Shown here one piece after another: positions 8,770-17,331 of a DNA stretch of 32,954 nucleotides; position 1 is the first letter of the stretch; each line of letters begins with the position of its first letter. The translations under genes were made by a program, and so were the position numbers. The notes under the pieces are model-generated. The model saw nothing but the letters and a program-made list of their open reading frames with translations. It was not told where the DNA came from and made no database searches. This stretch comes from UPXZ01 sp047974405 (GTDB taxonomy: Bacteria > Bacteroidota > Bacteroidia > Bacteroidales > Paludibacteraceae): contig JBKECI010000081.1 in assembly GCA_047974405.1 (NCBI GenBank), forward strand, positions 1 to 32,954, given 5' to 3'.

Positions 8770-10650
8770 CTAAGCTTTGTCTTCTTCTACCACCAAATTG
8801 TCAATGATAAACACCTGCCGCTCCGAAGTATTTTTCCCCATATAAAATTCGAGTAAATCAGATACCGCGTCCTCTTTTTTCAGGGAAACCTGATCAAGGC
8901 GGATATTTTTGCCGATAAAATGCTTGAACTCATCCGGCGAGATTTCGCCCAATCCTTTGAAACGGGTAATTTCGGGATTACCTCCCAGTTTGGATAGGGC
9001 GTTCAAACGCTCTTCTTCTGAATAACAATAAATAGTTTCTTTTTTGTTTCGCACTCTGAAAAGCGGTGTTTGAAGGATGTAAACGTGTCCTTTTTTTATC
9101 AAATCGGGGAAAAACTGTAAGAAGAAAGTTATGATTAATAATCGAATGTGCATACCGTCCACATCGGCATCGGTAGCTACTATCACTTTGTTGTACCGCA
9201 GCCCTTCGATTCCCTCTTCTATATTCAGAGCCGCTTGGAGCAAATTGAATTCTTCGTTTTCATAAACTACTTTTTTGGTCATGCCATAGCTGTTGAGAGG
9301 CTTACCTCGCAAACTGAATACTGCTTGTGTGTTTACATCGCGACTTTTGGTTATAGAGCCACTTGCTGAGTCTCCTTCGGTAATAAAAATGGAGGTATTG
9401 GCTATGGTTTCGTTTTTAGTCTCGTCTTTGGTAATGGGGTCGTTGTAATGAATACGACAGTCTCGAAGTTTTTTGTTGTGCAGGTTTACTTTCTTTGCCC
9501 TTTCGCGTGCAATTTTTGTTACTCCGGCTATGGCCTTTCTCTCTTTTTCCGATTCTTGAATTTTTTGCATCAATGTTTCGGCCACATCGCCGTGCCGATG
9601 AAGGTAGTTGTCGAGTTCTTTCTTTACAAAATCGCCAACAAATTTATTAACGGTAATACCCTCTTTTGATATATCTCTCGAACCAAGTTTTGTTTTTGTC
9701 TGGCTTTCAAATACCGGTTCTTCCACGCCAATTGCCACAGCAGCGATAATTCCGTTACGGATATCGGTAAGTTCCATATTTTTATTATAAAACTCTTTGA
9801 TGGTACGTGCCACAGCCTCGCGAAAAGCACTTTGGTGTGTTCCTCCTTGTGTGGTATGCTGCCCGTTTACAAACGAGTAATACTCCTCACCGTACTGGTC
9901 GCTGTGTGTAAATGCTATTTCGATATCTTCTCCTTTCAAATGGATAATCGGATAGAGGGGGTCTGCGGTCATATTTTCGTTTAGCAAATCGGTCAATCCA
10001 TTTTTGGAGAGGATTTTTTTGTCGTTGAAATGTATGACAAGTCCGGTGTTGAGGTACGAAAAATTTCGCAACATTGTTTCCACAAATTCCATCTTGTATT
10101 CGTATTCGGGAAACATTTCCAAGTCGGGACTAAAGGTTATTAGCGTTCCGTTATGCTCTTTTATCGATGAAAAATCTTCTTCACTGACCAAAACTCCTTT
10201 TTCAAACTCTGCCTTTTTTGATTTGCCATCTCGAAAACTTTGCACAGTAAATCGGGCTGATAGCGCGTTGACCGCTTTGGTGCCAACTCCATTGAGTCCT
10301 ACCGATTTTTTAAATGCCTGCGAATCAAATTTTCCTCCGGTATTCATTACCGAAACTGCCTTTACTATGCTGTTGAGAGGGATTCCCCGTCCATAGTCGC
10401 GAATGGATACGGCACCGTCTTCTATTTTGATATCTATGTTTTTTCCAAATCCCATCCGATACTCATCAATAGAATTGTCGATGACCTCTTTCAACAGCAC
10501 GTAGATCCCATCATCGGAGTGTGTTCCGTCTCCTAATTTACCTATATACATTCCCGGACGGCGCCGGACGTGTTCCAATCCTTCCAGCGTTACGATATTT
10601 ACATCGCTATAACTCACTTCTCCGCTACCGTTATTTCTATTTTCTTCCAT
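8770..10650 (-). CDS. parE: DNA topoisomerase IV subunit B
   Basis: ATPase subunit of topoisomerase IV, which decatenates daughter chromosomes with ParC. 626 residues from the chosen ATG (10648-10650). GHKL ATPase: RRRPGMYIGKLGDG, EVIDNSIDE, DYGRGIPLN, GLNGVGTKAVNAL and the QTK loop SQTKTKLGS. Toprim: ITEGDSASGSITKSRD, RGKPLNSYG, and the metal-binding ATDADVDGMHIR. EGDSASGS and RGKPLN point to ParE; GyrB usually reads EGDSAGGS and RGKILN. The frame extends 18 codons upstream, but the MEENRNNG start leaves a sensible 38-base gap after the EnvC-like gene. parC is not in the window. Confidence 0.92.
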   Translation of the reverse strand: MEENRNNGSGEVSYSDVNIVTLEGLEHVRRRPGMYIGKLGDGTHSDDGIYVLLKEVIDNSIDEYRMGFGKNIDIKIEDGAVSIRDYGRGIPLNSIVKAVSVMNTGGKFDSQAFKKSVGLNGVGTKAVNALSARFTVQSFRDGKSKKAEFEKGVLVSEEDFSSIKEHNGTLITFSPDLEMFPEYEYKMEFVETMLRNFSYLNTGLVIHFNDKKILSKNGLTDLLNENMTADPLYPIIHLKGEDIEIAFTHSDQYGEEYYSFVNGQHTTQGGTHQSAFREAVARTIKEFYNKNMELTDIRNGIIAAVAIGVEEPVFESQTKTKLGSRDISKEGITVNKFVGDFVKKELDNYLHRHGDVAETLMQKIQESEKERKAIAGVTKIARERAKKVNLHNKKLRDCRIHYNDPITKDETKNETIANTSIFITEGDSASGSITKSRDVNTQAVFSLRGKPLNSYGMTKKVVYENEEFNLLQAALNIEEGIEGLRYNKVIVATDADVDGMHIRLLIITFFLQFFPDLIKKGHVYILQTPLFRVRNKKETIYCYSEEERLNALSKLGGNPEITRFKGLGEISPDEFKHFIGKNIRLDQVSLKKEDAVSDLLEFYMGKNTSERQVFIIDNLVVEEDKA

Positions 10651-10688
10651 TGATAAATTCTGTTTTTGTAGGTTGTGAAAGATTGTTA

Positions 10689-12062
10689 TTATCTTGAAAT
10701 CCAACTTTCGGGATTAATAACTGTCCTGCCTTTGTATATTTGGAAATAAAGTTCTGTTTTCCCATTCTCCTCATCGGTATATATTTTCCCTACCGATTGT
10801 TTTGACCTCACTTTGTCGCCGCTGTGTACAAACACCGATGCCAGCCCGCTATATACGCAACGATAATCTCCGCTTTGTACAATTACGGCATTGCCTCCTC
10901 CGGGTATGCTAAATACGGCGGTAACAACTCCATCGTACACGCTACGCGCATTGGTACCCGATGGAGATTGAAAGTAGGTACCTTTATTATTGATGGTAAC
11001 CTGCCGTAGCACAGGGTGAGGCTGAACGCCAAAATGTCCACTAATAGCACCCCTTTCTGTAGGCCAGGGGAGACGTCCTCGATTTCTCTCAAAATTTCCC
11101 GAAAGCAGACTCTCCTCCCGTGTTTCTTTTGACACATCAAGCGATGATGCTACATACTCTTTTTCTCTAGTTTCTGTTCTCTCTTTTATCTCTCCACCGG
11201 TTGTTTCTTTTGACTTGCCGGAAGTGTTTTCTTTGGCTGTTTCTGCTTTTTTACGATTTTTCTCTGCCTCTGCTTTCTTCTTTGCTTCTGCCAATCTTTT
11301 TGCCTCTTCAGCTCTTTTCTTTTCTTCGGCTTTTCTTATCTCTTCGGCTATGATTCGTTCTATCTTTTCGTTTATTTCATTTACCTTTATCCGTTGTTTT
11401 CTGTATTCTGCCGTAAGTTTTTCTTCTTCTTTTTGCAGTCCCGATAATATTATTTTCTCTTTCTGTTGGTCATTTTTAAGCTTTTGTGCTTCTTGTTCTT
11501 TGGCTTGTACTGCAACTATTTTTCCCCTTTTATGTTCGCCGAGACTGTCGGTTTTCAGCACCAATGTTTTTTGAATATCTTTAATCTTATCTCCTTGCTG
11601 CTTTTGGTAAGAGGTAAATTCATGCAAATATCTCATCCGTCTCATACTTTGGTCAAAACTTTCGGCAGATAGTACAAACATTATTTTTGAATATACATTT
11701 TTATTTGCCTGTGCTTTTTGTATGAGGCGGGTGTAGTTTTGTTTCAGTTTGTCGAGATCTTTTTCAAGGTTTTTTATATCCGAAGTGATTTTTTCTATCT
11801 TATTGTCGAGTAGGCCTATTTCAGAATTGTAGTTTTTGATTAAAGCCTTTCTTTCTATCAAATTTTGATTCAGTATATTGATTTTATTGAGTGATTTTTT
11901 CTCATTTTTTTTTGTCGCTTGCAGTTTTTTGTCGGTGAGTTCCAAGTTTTTTTGAATTTGTTTTCGCTCTTTTTTAAGCTGTTCTACGGTTTGTGCTGCC
12001 AGCGGACAGAAGATAGAACCCGATATCAGAATTATTAATATACGTAACCTGTATTTTTTCAT
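10689..12062 (-). CDS. EnvC-like murein hydrolase activator (degenerate LytM domain)
   Basis: 457 residues: signal peptide (MKKYRLRILIILISGSIFCPLAAQ), then a long coiled coil (about 25-250) and a very charged Lys/Glu/Ala stretch (about 235-300). The C-terminal M23/LytM domain (about 335-457) includes GHFGVQPHPV and YRCVYSGLASVFVHSGDKV. EnvC-type proteins sit in the periplasm and activate cell-wall amidases at the division site. Catalytic M23 enzymes bind zinc with an HxxxD and an HxH motif. Here the first region reads INNKGTYFQSP and the last ELYFQIYKG, so the ligands are missing and the protein is predicted to be a non-catalytic activator, as known for E. coli EnvC. It is 15 bases after the DUF4292 gene in the dut-tadA operon. 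Confidence 0.88.
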   Translation of the reverse strand: MKKYRLRILIILISGSIFCPLAAQTVEQLKKERKQIQKNLELTDKKLQATKKNEKKSLNKINILNQNLIERKALIKNYNSEIGLLDNKIEKITSDIKNLEKDLDKLKQNYTRLIQKAQANKNVYSKIMFVLSAESFDQSMRRMRYLHEFTSYQKQQGDKIKDIQKTLVLKTDSLGEHKRGKIVAVQAKEQEAQKLKNDQQKEKIILSGLQKEEEKLTAEYRKQRIKVNEINEKIERIIAEEIRKAEEKKRAEEAKRLAEAKKKAEAEKNRKKAETAKENTSGKSKETTGGEIKERTETREKEYVASSLDVSKETREESLLSGNFERNRGRLPWPTERGAISGHFGVQPHPVLRQVTINNKGTYFQSPSGTNARSVYDGVVTAVFSIPGGGNAVIVQSGDYRCVYSGLASVFVHSGDKVRSKQSVGKIYTDEENGKTELYFQIYKGRTVINPESWISR

Positions 12063-12077
12063 CGTGCTTATCCGTTT

Positions 12078-12905
12078 TTATTTTTTGAAAAGTGCATTTA
12101 AATCGCCTCTGGTATAGCGAGACAAATTGGTTGTTTTGAGTGTCAGAGGTTGGTTAAATTCTATCTTCCCTATTTCAAAATCAAACGAGGCTTTTTTCTC
12201 TTTTTTGCTATTTAGTGTAATTGATATTTTTTCAGGAAAAAGCAGATTGTCCGATTTTTTAAATGTCGAGTAGTTGGTTACCAGCTGATATTCGTTTTCT
12301 TTTGCCTGAATAACCAGTTGAGCTATTCGGTTTAGCAGCTGTCTGTCTATCGTTGTTTCCTGTATTGTTTTTTCTCCTTCGGAGAGTAGTGTCAAAGTGG
12401 TATAGTCGTTATTTTTCCACTCAAAATCTTCTGTGAGGTAGGCTCTTTTTTCGGCTATAAATAAACGGTTGCTTATCAACGACTGTATGGTATGAAAGTT
12501 GATGTCTAATCCGAAGTGATTTTTGAAATAGGCATAGGTATTTTCATAAAATCTCTTGTTCATTTTATCGATAAGTACAAAACCTTGAGTGTTGAGTTCC
12601 AATTTGAAAAGTTCAATACCCATAAAAGGCATAATGGAGAGATGGATAGCGGAGTCGCTAACTATGCTACAGGTAGCTCCCACAGTCATTTCTCGTCCTT
12701 TCATATCTACATTGACCGACATTTTGGAGCTGGCGGCGGTGCGAAAACCAGGTTGGTTTTCTTCTAATATTTTTATGGTTTCATTTATAGTAGAAACTGT
12801 TACTGGAGGTAGTTCCTCAATTTTTCGCATAGTTTTTTTACTTGTTCCACAAGACGATAAAATTATCGAAACAATTATGGGTGCAATATATTGGTTGAGT
12901 TTCAT
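12078..12905 (-). CDS. DUF4292 outer-membrane lipoprotein, LolB-like
   Basis: 275 residues with a lipoprotein signal (IIVSIILSSCGTSKK; lipidated Cys about 19). The body has the beta-strand pattern of LolA/LolB-fold proteins: FRTAASSKMSVNVDMKGREM, then SIVSDSAIHLSIMPFMGIE, LFKLELNTQGFVLIDKMNKR, and later strands ending in LKTTNLSRYTRGDL. The resemblance to LolB, which inserts lipoproteins into the outer membrane, is in the strand pattern and not proven. The start overlaps the end of the TPR gene by 4 bases (ATGA), indicating translational coupling. The conserved order TPR - DUF4292 - EnvC suggests an envelope role. Confidence 0.85.
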   Translation of the reverse strand: MKLNQYIAPIIVSIILSSCGTSKKTMRKIEELPPVTVSTINETIKILEENQPGFRTAASSKMSVNVDMKGREMTVGATCSIVSDSAIHLSIMPFMGIELFKLELNTQGFVLIDKMNKRFYENTYAYFKNHFGLDINFHTIQSLISNRLFIAEKRAYLTEDFEWKNNDYTTLTLLSEGEKTIQETTIDRQLLNRIAQLVIQAKENEYQLVTNYSTFKKSDNLLFPEKISITLNSKKEKKASFDFEIGKIEFNQPLTLKTTNLSRYTRGDLNALFKK

Positions 12906-14686
12906 TGGCTTGAGTTCTCGGAGTTACTCTCTTTGTTTAGTTTATTTTTAATATCATTGATTTTTTCCTCTGTTTTTTTGTCTTTCATCCCGTAATCAAA
13001 AGCTTTTTGCCACATTTCGAGGGCTTTTTCTTTATTGTCCAATGCCAGCAAAATATCTCCGTAATGGTCGTATATTACTGCGTTCTCTTCGTTTTCGCTT
13101 TTGCTCAGGTTATCCACTGCTTTTTCTATGTAAAATTTAGAAAGCGAATAGTTTCCCTGTTGGTACAAAATCCAGGCATAAGTATCTAAATAGGTGCTGT
13201 TGGCAGGTTCCAATTCTACGGTTTTGGCACTCATTTTTTCGGCTTTCCGGAGGTCTTTTTTCTCTTCCGAAAGATAATAGGCGTAATTGTTCATCACAAA
13301 AATATTGGATGGATAGATATTGAGGGCTTTTTCATAATTTTCAAATGCTTTTTGCCTCTCTTCCATTTTGTAATAAACATCTCCGATTTGAGCATAAAAA
13401 TTGCTTATTACCTGCGGGTTACCTGTTCCTATATTGTTCAAAGCCTCTTCGTTGGTTTTCAGAGCCGACTCAAAGTCTCCCTGCTGGTACTGTGCTATAG
13501 AGCGATAGAAGTAAAACTGGGGAATTTCGGGAAGTTGAGCAATTGCCTCGCCGGTCAGTTTCAATATGCCAACAGTATCTTCTTGTTTGGATAAGATATC
13601 TAACGAGTTCAGCCACGCCTGATCGTTTTTGTTATTGATGTTGATAACGCTTTCGTATTCCGAAAAAGCCTCATCGTTTCTTTTTTGGTGTTGCAAAAAC
13701 AGCGCGTAGTACATATGCGCTTTTTCATCCAGAGGGTACATATCGACCAATATTTTGAATAAATTCTCTGTTTCGGCGAATTTTTCATTGTTGTATATCA
13801 GTTTTTCCACGTATCTACCCAATATTTCCATTTTAACATCGGAGGGGAGATTAGGATTTTGTAAAGCAGACACAATGGCGTCCATAGCCTTATCTGGCTC
13901 ACTGTTTTGCTCATAGTAGTTGGCCAGCGAAACATAGATAAATGCATTGGTTGGGTCGGATCTCAGTACATTTTGATAAATCTCGAATGCTTTTTGGGGT
14001 TGGTTTATTTCCATCAACACATCTCCTTTTAGCGCTTGATATCTGCTTTCTGATGGGTATTTTGCAATGAGTTTGTCTATTTCTGCAATTGCTTTTTGTT
14101 CTTTACCGAGTTCCGCATACAATTGAAATTTTTGAAAAGACAAGTATTCGTTCACACCAGTATATACCTCCAATTGGTCCAACTCTTTAATGGCTTTGTC
14201 GTACTCTCCGGTTTGCTTGTACAGCGAAGTCAATATAGAATAAACCTGTTCTTTATCGGGATATTGTTTTTTTAGTTTCAATGTATGGTCGATGGCATCT
14301 CCGTATTTTTCTTGAGCCGAGAGTATCGATATATACTGTATGGAGTACCACCAATTGGCTGGAGCTGCTTTTACGGCTTTTTGAAATGCAGTCAAAGTAA
14401 GTTGTGGTCTATCCAATTGCGAATACAAATATCCCAATTCGCTTTGTACGGCTCCGTTTGCAGGGTCTATGTTTTCACAGGTACGCAGCAGTTCCATTTG
14501 CATATCATAATTTCCCAGATTTTTCTGACGAAACGATTCGAAAAAATAATAATCGAATTTAGTTTGTTCACTCTCAGGCAAATTTGGTTTTTGTACGATG
14601 TTTTTTGATACTGTTTTGGTGGTCCCACAGGAGCATATTGCAACAAAAAAAACAAGTAACGATATGAGAAATTTTATTTTAAACAT
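12902..14686 (-). CDS. TPR-repeat lipoprotein
   Basis: 594 residues with a lipoprotein signal peptide (LISLLVFFVAICSCGTTK; Cys about 20). Tetratricopeptide repeats run through most of the protein, for example GAVQSELGYLYSQLDRPQ, NAFIYVSLANYYEQNSEPDK, AQIGDVYYKMEERQKAFENY and YDHYGDILLALDNKEKALEM, giving about 12 or more units. TPR arrays act as scaffolds for protein complexes; the partner is unknown. The end is Asn/Ser/Glu-rich. It lies 50 bases after dut and overlaps the DUF4292 gene by 4 bases. The protein is probably anchored in the outer membrane facing the periplasm. Confidence 0.9.
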   Translation of the reverse strand: MFKIKFLISLLVFFVAICSCGTTKTVSKNIVQKPNLPESEQTKFDYYFFESFRQKNLGNYDMQMELLRTCENIDPANGAVQSELGYLYSQLDRPQLTLTAFQKAVKAAPANWWYSIQYISILSAQEKYGDAIDHTLKLKKQYPDKEQVYSILTSLYKQTGEYDKAIKELDQLEVYTGVNEYLSFQKFQLYAELGKEQKAIAEIDKLIAKYPSESRYQALKGDVLMEINQPQKAFEIYQNVLRSDPTNAFIYVSLANYYEQNSEPDKAMDAIVSALQNPNLPSDVKMEILGRYVEKLIYNNEKFAETENLFKILVDMYPLDEKAHMYYALFLQHQKRNDEAFSEYESVININNKNDQAWLNSLDILSKQEDTVGILKLTGEAIAQLPEIPQFYFYRSIAQYQQGDFESALKTNEEALNNIGTGNPQVISNFYAQIGDVYYKMEERQKAFENYEKALNIYPSNIFVMNNYAYYLSEEKKDLRKAEKMSAKTVELEPANSTYLDTYAWILYQQGNYSLSKFYIEKAVDNLSKSENEENAVIYDHYGDILLALDNKEKALEMWQKAFDYGMKDKKTEEKINDIKNKLNKESNSENSSQ

Positions 14687-14736
14687 TTATAGCTCCGGAT
14701 GATAGGGTGTTTGTCTATACGTTTTCTTTTTGTCTG

Positions 14737-15171
14737 CTATTTTTTGCCGGTGTGCCCAAACCCTCCAACTCCTCTTTCGGTGTTGTTGAGCTCTTCCACA
14801 TGCTCCCAAATAGCCTGTTCGTGCTTGGATATAACCATTTGGCAAATGCGTTCGCCATCATCAATAATAAAAGGCTCGTCGGAAAGATTGATTAAAACAA
14901 CTTGAATTTCTCCGCGATAGTCGGCGTCTATCGTCCCCGGTGAATTTAAAACGGTAATTCCTTTTTTTATTGCCAAGCCGCTGCGTGGACGAATCTGCGC
15001 TTCGTATCCTTCGGGCAATTCTACGTATAGTCCGGTGGGGATTAACTTTCGTTCAAGCGGCATCAGCGTTATCGTCCTGTCTATATTTGCTCTCAAATCC
15101 ATCCCTGCCGACAACTTGGTGGCGTACTCGGGCAAAGAATGCTTAGATTTATTTACTATTTTGATTTTCAT
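14737..15171 (-). CDS. dut: dUTP diphosphatase (dUTPase)
   Basis: Hydrolyses dUTP to dUMP and pyrophosphate, keeping uracil out of DNA and supplying dTMP synthesis. The 144-residue trimeric-type enzyme shows all five family motifs in order: AGMDLRAN, RPRSGLAIKKG, NSPGTIDADYRGEI, GERICQMVI and RGVGGFGHTGK. Length is normal. It is the first gene of the long minus-strand operon, with a TAnnTTTG box 38 bases upstream. Confidence 0.97.
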   Translation of the reverse strand: MKIKIVNKSKHSLPEYATKLSAGMDLRANIDRTITLMPLERKLIPTGLYVELPEGYEAQIRPRSGLAIKKGITVLNSPGTIDADYRGEIQVVLINLSDEPFIIDDGERICQMVISKHEQAIWEHVEELNNTERGVGGFGHTGKK

Positions 15172-15208
15172 TCGATTGCTACTTCTTTATTTTACAGAAA
15201 AATTCATG

Positions 15209-15216
15209 CAAAAGTA
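15209..15216 (-). promoter_or_regulatory. Predicted promoter -7 box of the dut operon
   Basis: Minus strand reads TACTTTTG, matching TAnnTTTG, 37 bases before the dut ATG. The whole operon down to tadA probably uses it, because the gaps between its genes are 50 bases or less. Confidence 0.55.
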
Positions 15217-15283
15217 CGAATTAAAAATTAAAAATCATCTAATATAAATTGCGAAAGTTTTAAAAGTTTGGTTAATAGTGGGT

Positions 15284-15319
15284 ATAAAAAAACCGATTTC
15301 AGCGGTTTGAAATCGGTTT
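15284..15319 (-). terminator. Intrinsic terminator after the YegP gene
   Basis: 11-bp perfect stem AAACCGATTTC / GAAATCGGTTT with an 8-base loop, followed by a run of seven T on the minus strand, 26 bases past the YegP-family stop codon. It separates this unit from the dut operon promoter. Confidence 0.88.
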
Positions 15320-15344
15320 GTAAAACTTTTTAATATTAATCCTA

Positions 15345-15677
15345 TCAGGATGTTTGGTCTTCTAACGTTGCGTCCGGCGCATTTTTCTTTACCGACTCAA
15401 CTCCATTTTCGCAGGAGGCAATGCTTTCGTACATCTCGCTCGATCCTATAATTTGACCGTTGCTTGCTTTCAGATTGAAAAATGGTTTTCCGTTGGAAGA
15501 TTCTTTTCTTTCAAATCTGCTATCTTCCAAACTATTTTTACGTACCGATTCTATTCCGTTTAAGCAACTTGCTTTTGACTCGTAACCTTGACTCGCCAAA
15601 ATCACTTGTCCGTTACCTGCTTTCAATACAAACTGAAATTCACCGTTTTTTCTTAGTGTTACTACAAATTTTCCCAT
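15345..15677 (-). CDS. YegP-family (DUF1508) protein
   Basis: 110 residues made of two copies of the DUF1508 unit: GEFQFVLKAGNGQVILASQG...C.NGIESVRKNS (about 12-50) and GKPFFNLKASNGQIIGSSEM...C.NGVESVKKNA (about 62-103). The tandem form matches E. coli YegP and relatives. The molecular function is not established. There is no signal peptide, so it is probably cytoplasmic. It is the last gene of a three-gene minus-strand set, 33 bases after the SH3b gene. Confidence 0.9.
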   Translation of the reverse strand: MGKFVVTLRKNGEFQFVLKAGNGQVILASQGYESKASCLNGIESVRKNSLEDSRFERKESSNGKPFFNLKASNGQIIGSSEMYESIASCENGVESVKKNAPDATLEDQTS

Positions 15678-15710
15678 GCTTTAATTTTATTTTATGTAAT
15701 TATTTGTGTC

Positions 15711-16130
15711 TCAATCGATCGGCTCAAGGTACTGAGCATAACAATACCCTTGTTCTCCATCATTTGTGCGAACTAACCACCACTGCTCATTGGATTTGCT
15801 TATAAGGGTAATGATTTCGTCTTTTGCCGCTTTCCCTACAATTGGTTGGTCGGTTCCGGGCCCTTTTCTTATATTCAGGTTACTGCTTTCTGTGATAACC
15901 TTTACTTTACCGCCTTCGTTTACCGCCGCATTTACATCCAATATCAAATCTCCGGCTCTGAACTCGGGATCGATAGACTCGTAAACAGACCAAAGTTTGT
16001 CTTTAATATCGCCGCTTGGCACTTCGCCTGCAATGTGCAGAACACCGTTTTTTTCAACAACTTGAAGTCCTATAGCGCCACCTTGCTGCGCTGCGTCAAT
16101 AATTGGTTTGTATTTTTCTTGAAGTGTCAT
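15711..16130 (-). CDS. BON-like + bacterial SH3 domain protein
   Basis: 139 residues without a signal peptide. The N-terminal ~65 residues (LQVVEKNGVLHIAGEVPS ... KDKLWSVYESIDPEFRAGDL) resemble a BON domain of the kind found in cytosolic BON-LysM proteins such as E. coli Kbp/YgaU, a potassium-binding protein. The C-terminal ~65 residues are a bacterial SH3 (SH3b) domain: SSNLNIRKGPGTDQPIVGKAAKD and WWLVRTNDGEQGYCYAQYLEPI. Where Kbp relatives carry LysM, this one has SH3b. SH3b domains usually bind cell wall, so their presence in a protein with no visible export signal is odd. It lies 15 bases after the two-BON lipoprotein gene. Function unknown. Confidence 0.78.
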   Translation of the reverse strand: MTLQEKYKPIIDAAQQGGAIGLQVVEKNGVLHIAGEVPSGDIKDKLWSVYESIDPEFRAGDLILDVNAAVNEGGKVKVITESSNLNIRKGPGTDQPIVGKAAKDEIITLISKSNEQWWLVRTNDGEQGYCYAQYLEPID

Positions 16131-16145
16131 AGTATGGGTGTGTTG

Positions 16146-16625
16146 TTATTTTATTGTCAGGTTATTTTCCACTTTAGCAGGATTTAAAGCCTGTACTTTT
16201 TGAATAAGCTTGGCTAAATTTCCTTTTTTAATCTCTCCTGTGAGCGTTACAATTCCGTCTTTCACAACAAAACTTACCGTAGGATTGTCTTTGAGAGCAT
16301 CTGTAAGTTGGGTGGTCAGCAGTGTGTCATTTTCGTTGATTTCGACAACGGGTACCGGAGTAATCGTAATGCTGTTTACGACAGATTTTACCCCTTTCAC
16401 TCCTTGAGCAGCAGCGGCAACCGCCTCACTCGTAGCTACATCTTTTACTTCACCGGTCAGGATTGCTACCTGTTTTTCTACATTCACCGATACTCCAACA
16501 GCATCAGGATTGGAAGAGATAACATTCTGAACATTTTTTTGAATATCTGCATCTTTGGGGGTACAACCGCTAAAAGCAAAAGCAAGGGCAATAACCAAAG
16601 CCAACATCGAAACATTTTTTTTCAT
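16146..16625 (-). CDS. Lipoprotein with two BON domains
   Basis: 159 residues with a lipoprotein signal (LALVIALAFAFSGCTPK; lipobox FSGC, Cys about 20). Two BON domains follow: SVNVEKQVAILTGEVKDVATSEAVAAAAQGVKGV (about 45-80) and VSFVVKDGIVTLTGEIKKGNLAKLIQKV (about 115-145). The known family member OsmY/DolP guards the envelope and binds phospholipid, and a similar envelope-stress role is likely. It is the first gene of a BON / BON-SH3b / YegP unit. No TAnnTTTG box was found within 120 bases upstream. Confidence 0.88.
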   Translation of the reverse strand: MKKNVSMLALVIALAFAFSGCTPKDADIQKNVQNVISSNPDAVGVSVNVEKQVAILTGEVKDVATSEAVAAAAQGVKGVKSVVNSITITPVPVVEINENDTLLTTQLTDALKDNPTVSFVVKDGIVTLTGEIKKGNLAKLIQKVQALNPAKVENNLTIK

Positions 16626-17027
16626 TTTCTTTTGAATTTTAAGTTAGAATATGGTAAATAATAAAGATTCAATTAACATGTATAACGCTTTTATTTGCTC
16701 GTTTGTTTTGAGATAAAGCTCCAAGACTTAATATGCAACAAAATTCACGCCACTTTTCCGGCACAAGTTTCGCAAATAACCCATCTTGAGATAATGGATT
16801 GGAAACAATACTTTAAAATTTTTTGGCATAAGACACTTTTCCGTCTTATCCAATAGTTTTTTTTTGCAAAATCAAATTTATCTAAAACAGCAACAACAAA
16901 CTCTTTTTCTGATAAAATTAAAACCTGCAATAATTAATAGACATTATACAGATTAGTTTGTCATAATTCTTATTATCAGTAAAATATTACAATTTTTCTT
17001 ATCCCTTTTCCGGGAGATAGATTGTTT

Positions 17028-17098
17028 CAATTCCCCCCCTTTTTTCAAAGGGGAAGTTTCTCAAGTCCCCTTTGGCGAAAGGGGATTTAGGGGAATTG
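17028..17098. repeat. Foldable C/G-rich intergenic repeat element
   Basis: An outer perfect 9-bp stem (CAATTCCCC 17028-17036 / GGGGAATTG 17090-17098) encloses two 7-bp CCCCTTT / AAAGGGG hairpins (17036-17042 with 17047-17053; 17067-17073 with 17078-17084), giving a cloverleaf-like three-way junction. The bases are strikingly C/G-rich in an AT-rich region. It resembles dispersed non-coding repeats with CCCCTTT/AAAGGGG arms found in other bacterial genomes. No second copy was seen in this window. Confidence 0.75.
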
Positions 17099-17300
17099 GA
17101 ATTTGTAACTTTCATTTTCAGTTCCCCATAGAAAATAGATATATCGATTTAATTTTTTGAGAGACAGGTATATATCATTTTAAATGATATAATTTTTAAT
17201 AATTGTGTGAATTTAGTGAAAAAATATGGGGAAACAAAAAAAATGGTGAGGTCGGTATTGTAAAAAAGCATTTCTACTATACCAGCCACAAAAATATGCT

Positions 17301-17308
17301 TACATTTG
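17301..17308 (+). promoter_or_regulatory. Predicted murF-alr promoter -7 box
   Basis: TACATTTG matches TAnnTTTG and ends 23 bases before the ATG at 17332. Because it lies inside the longer upstream frame, it argues for starting translation at 17332. Confidence 0.55.
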
Positions 17309-17331
17309 CAGACTCAGAAAACAAACAATTT

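Larger units (their letters stand above)
16626..17331. other. Long intergenic region before murF-alr
   Basis: 706 bases between divergent genes. It holds the BON-operon promoter region, the C/G-rich foldable repeat at 17028-17098, and the murF-alr -7 box at 17301-17308. Two short frames, 16745-16930 (-) and one at 16795-16860 (+) broken by a stop, have no recognised content and may be noise or relic DNA. The rest looks like AT-rich spacer. Confidence 0.6.

Noticed and set aside
16745..16930. 61-codon minus frame before murF-alr
   Set aside because: No recognisable motif; the opposite-strand reading is broken by a stop. Probably spacer.
17203..17331. Longer start for murF-alr at 17203
   Set aside because: The first 43 codons are AT-rich and unlike MurF, and a TAnnTTTG box lies inside them.
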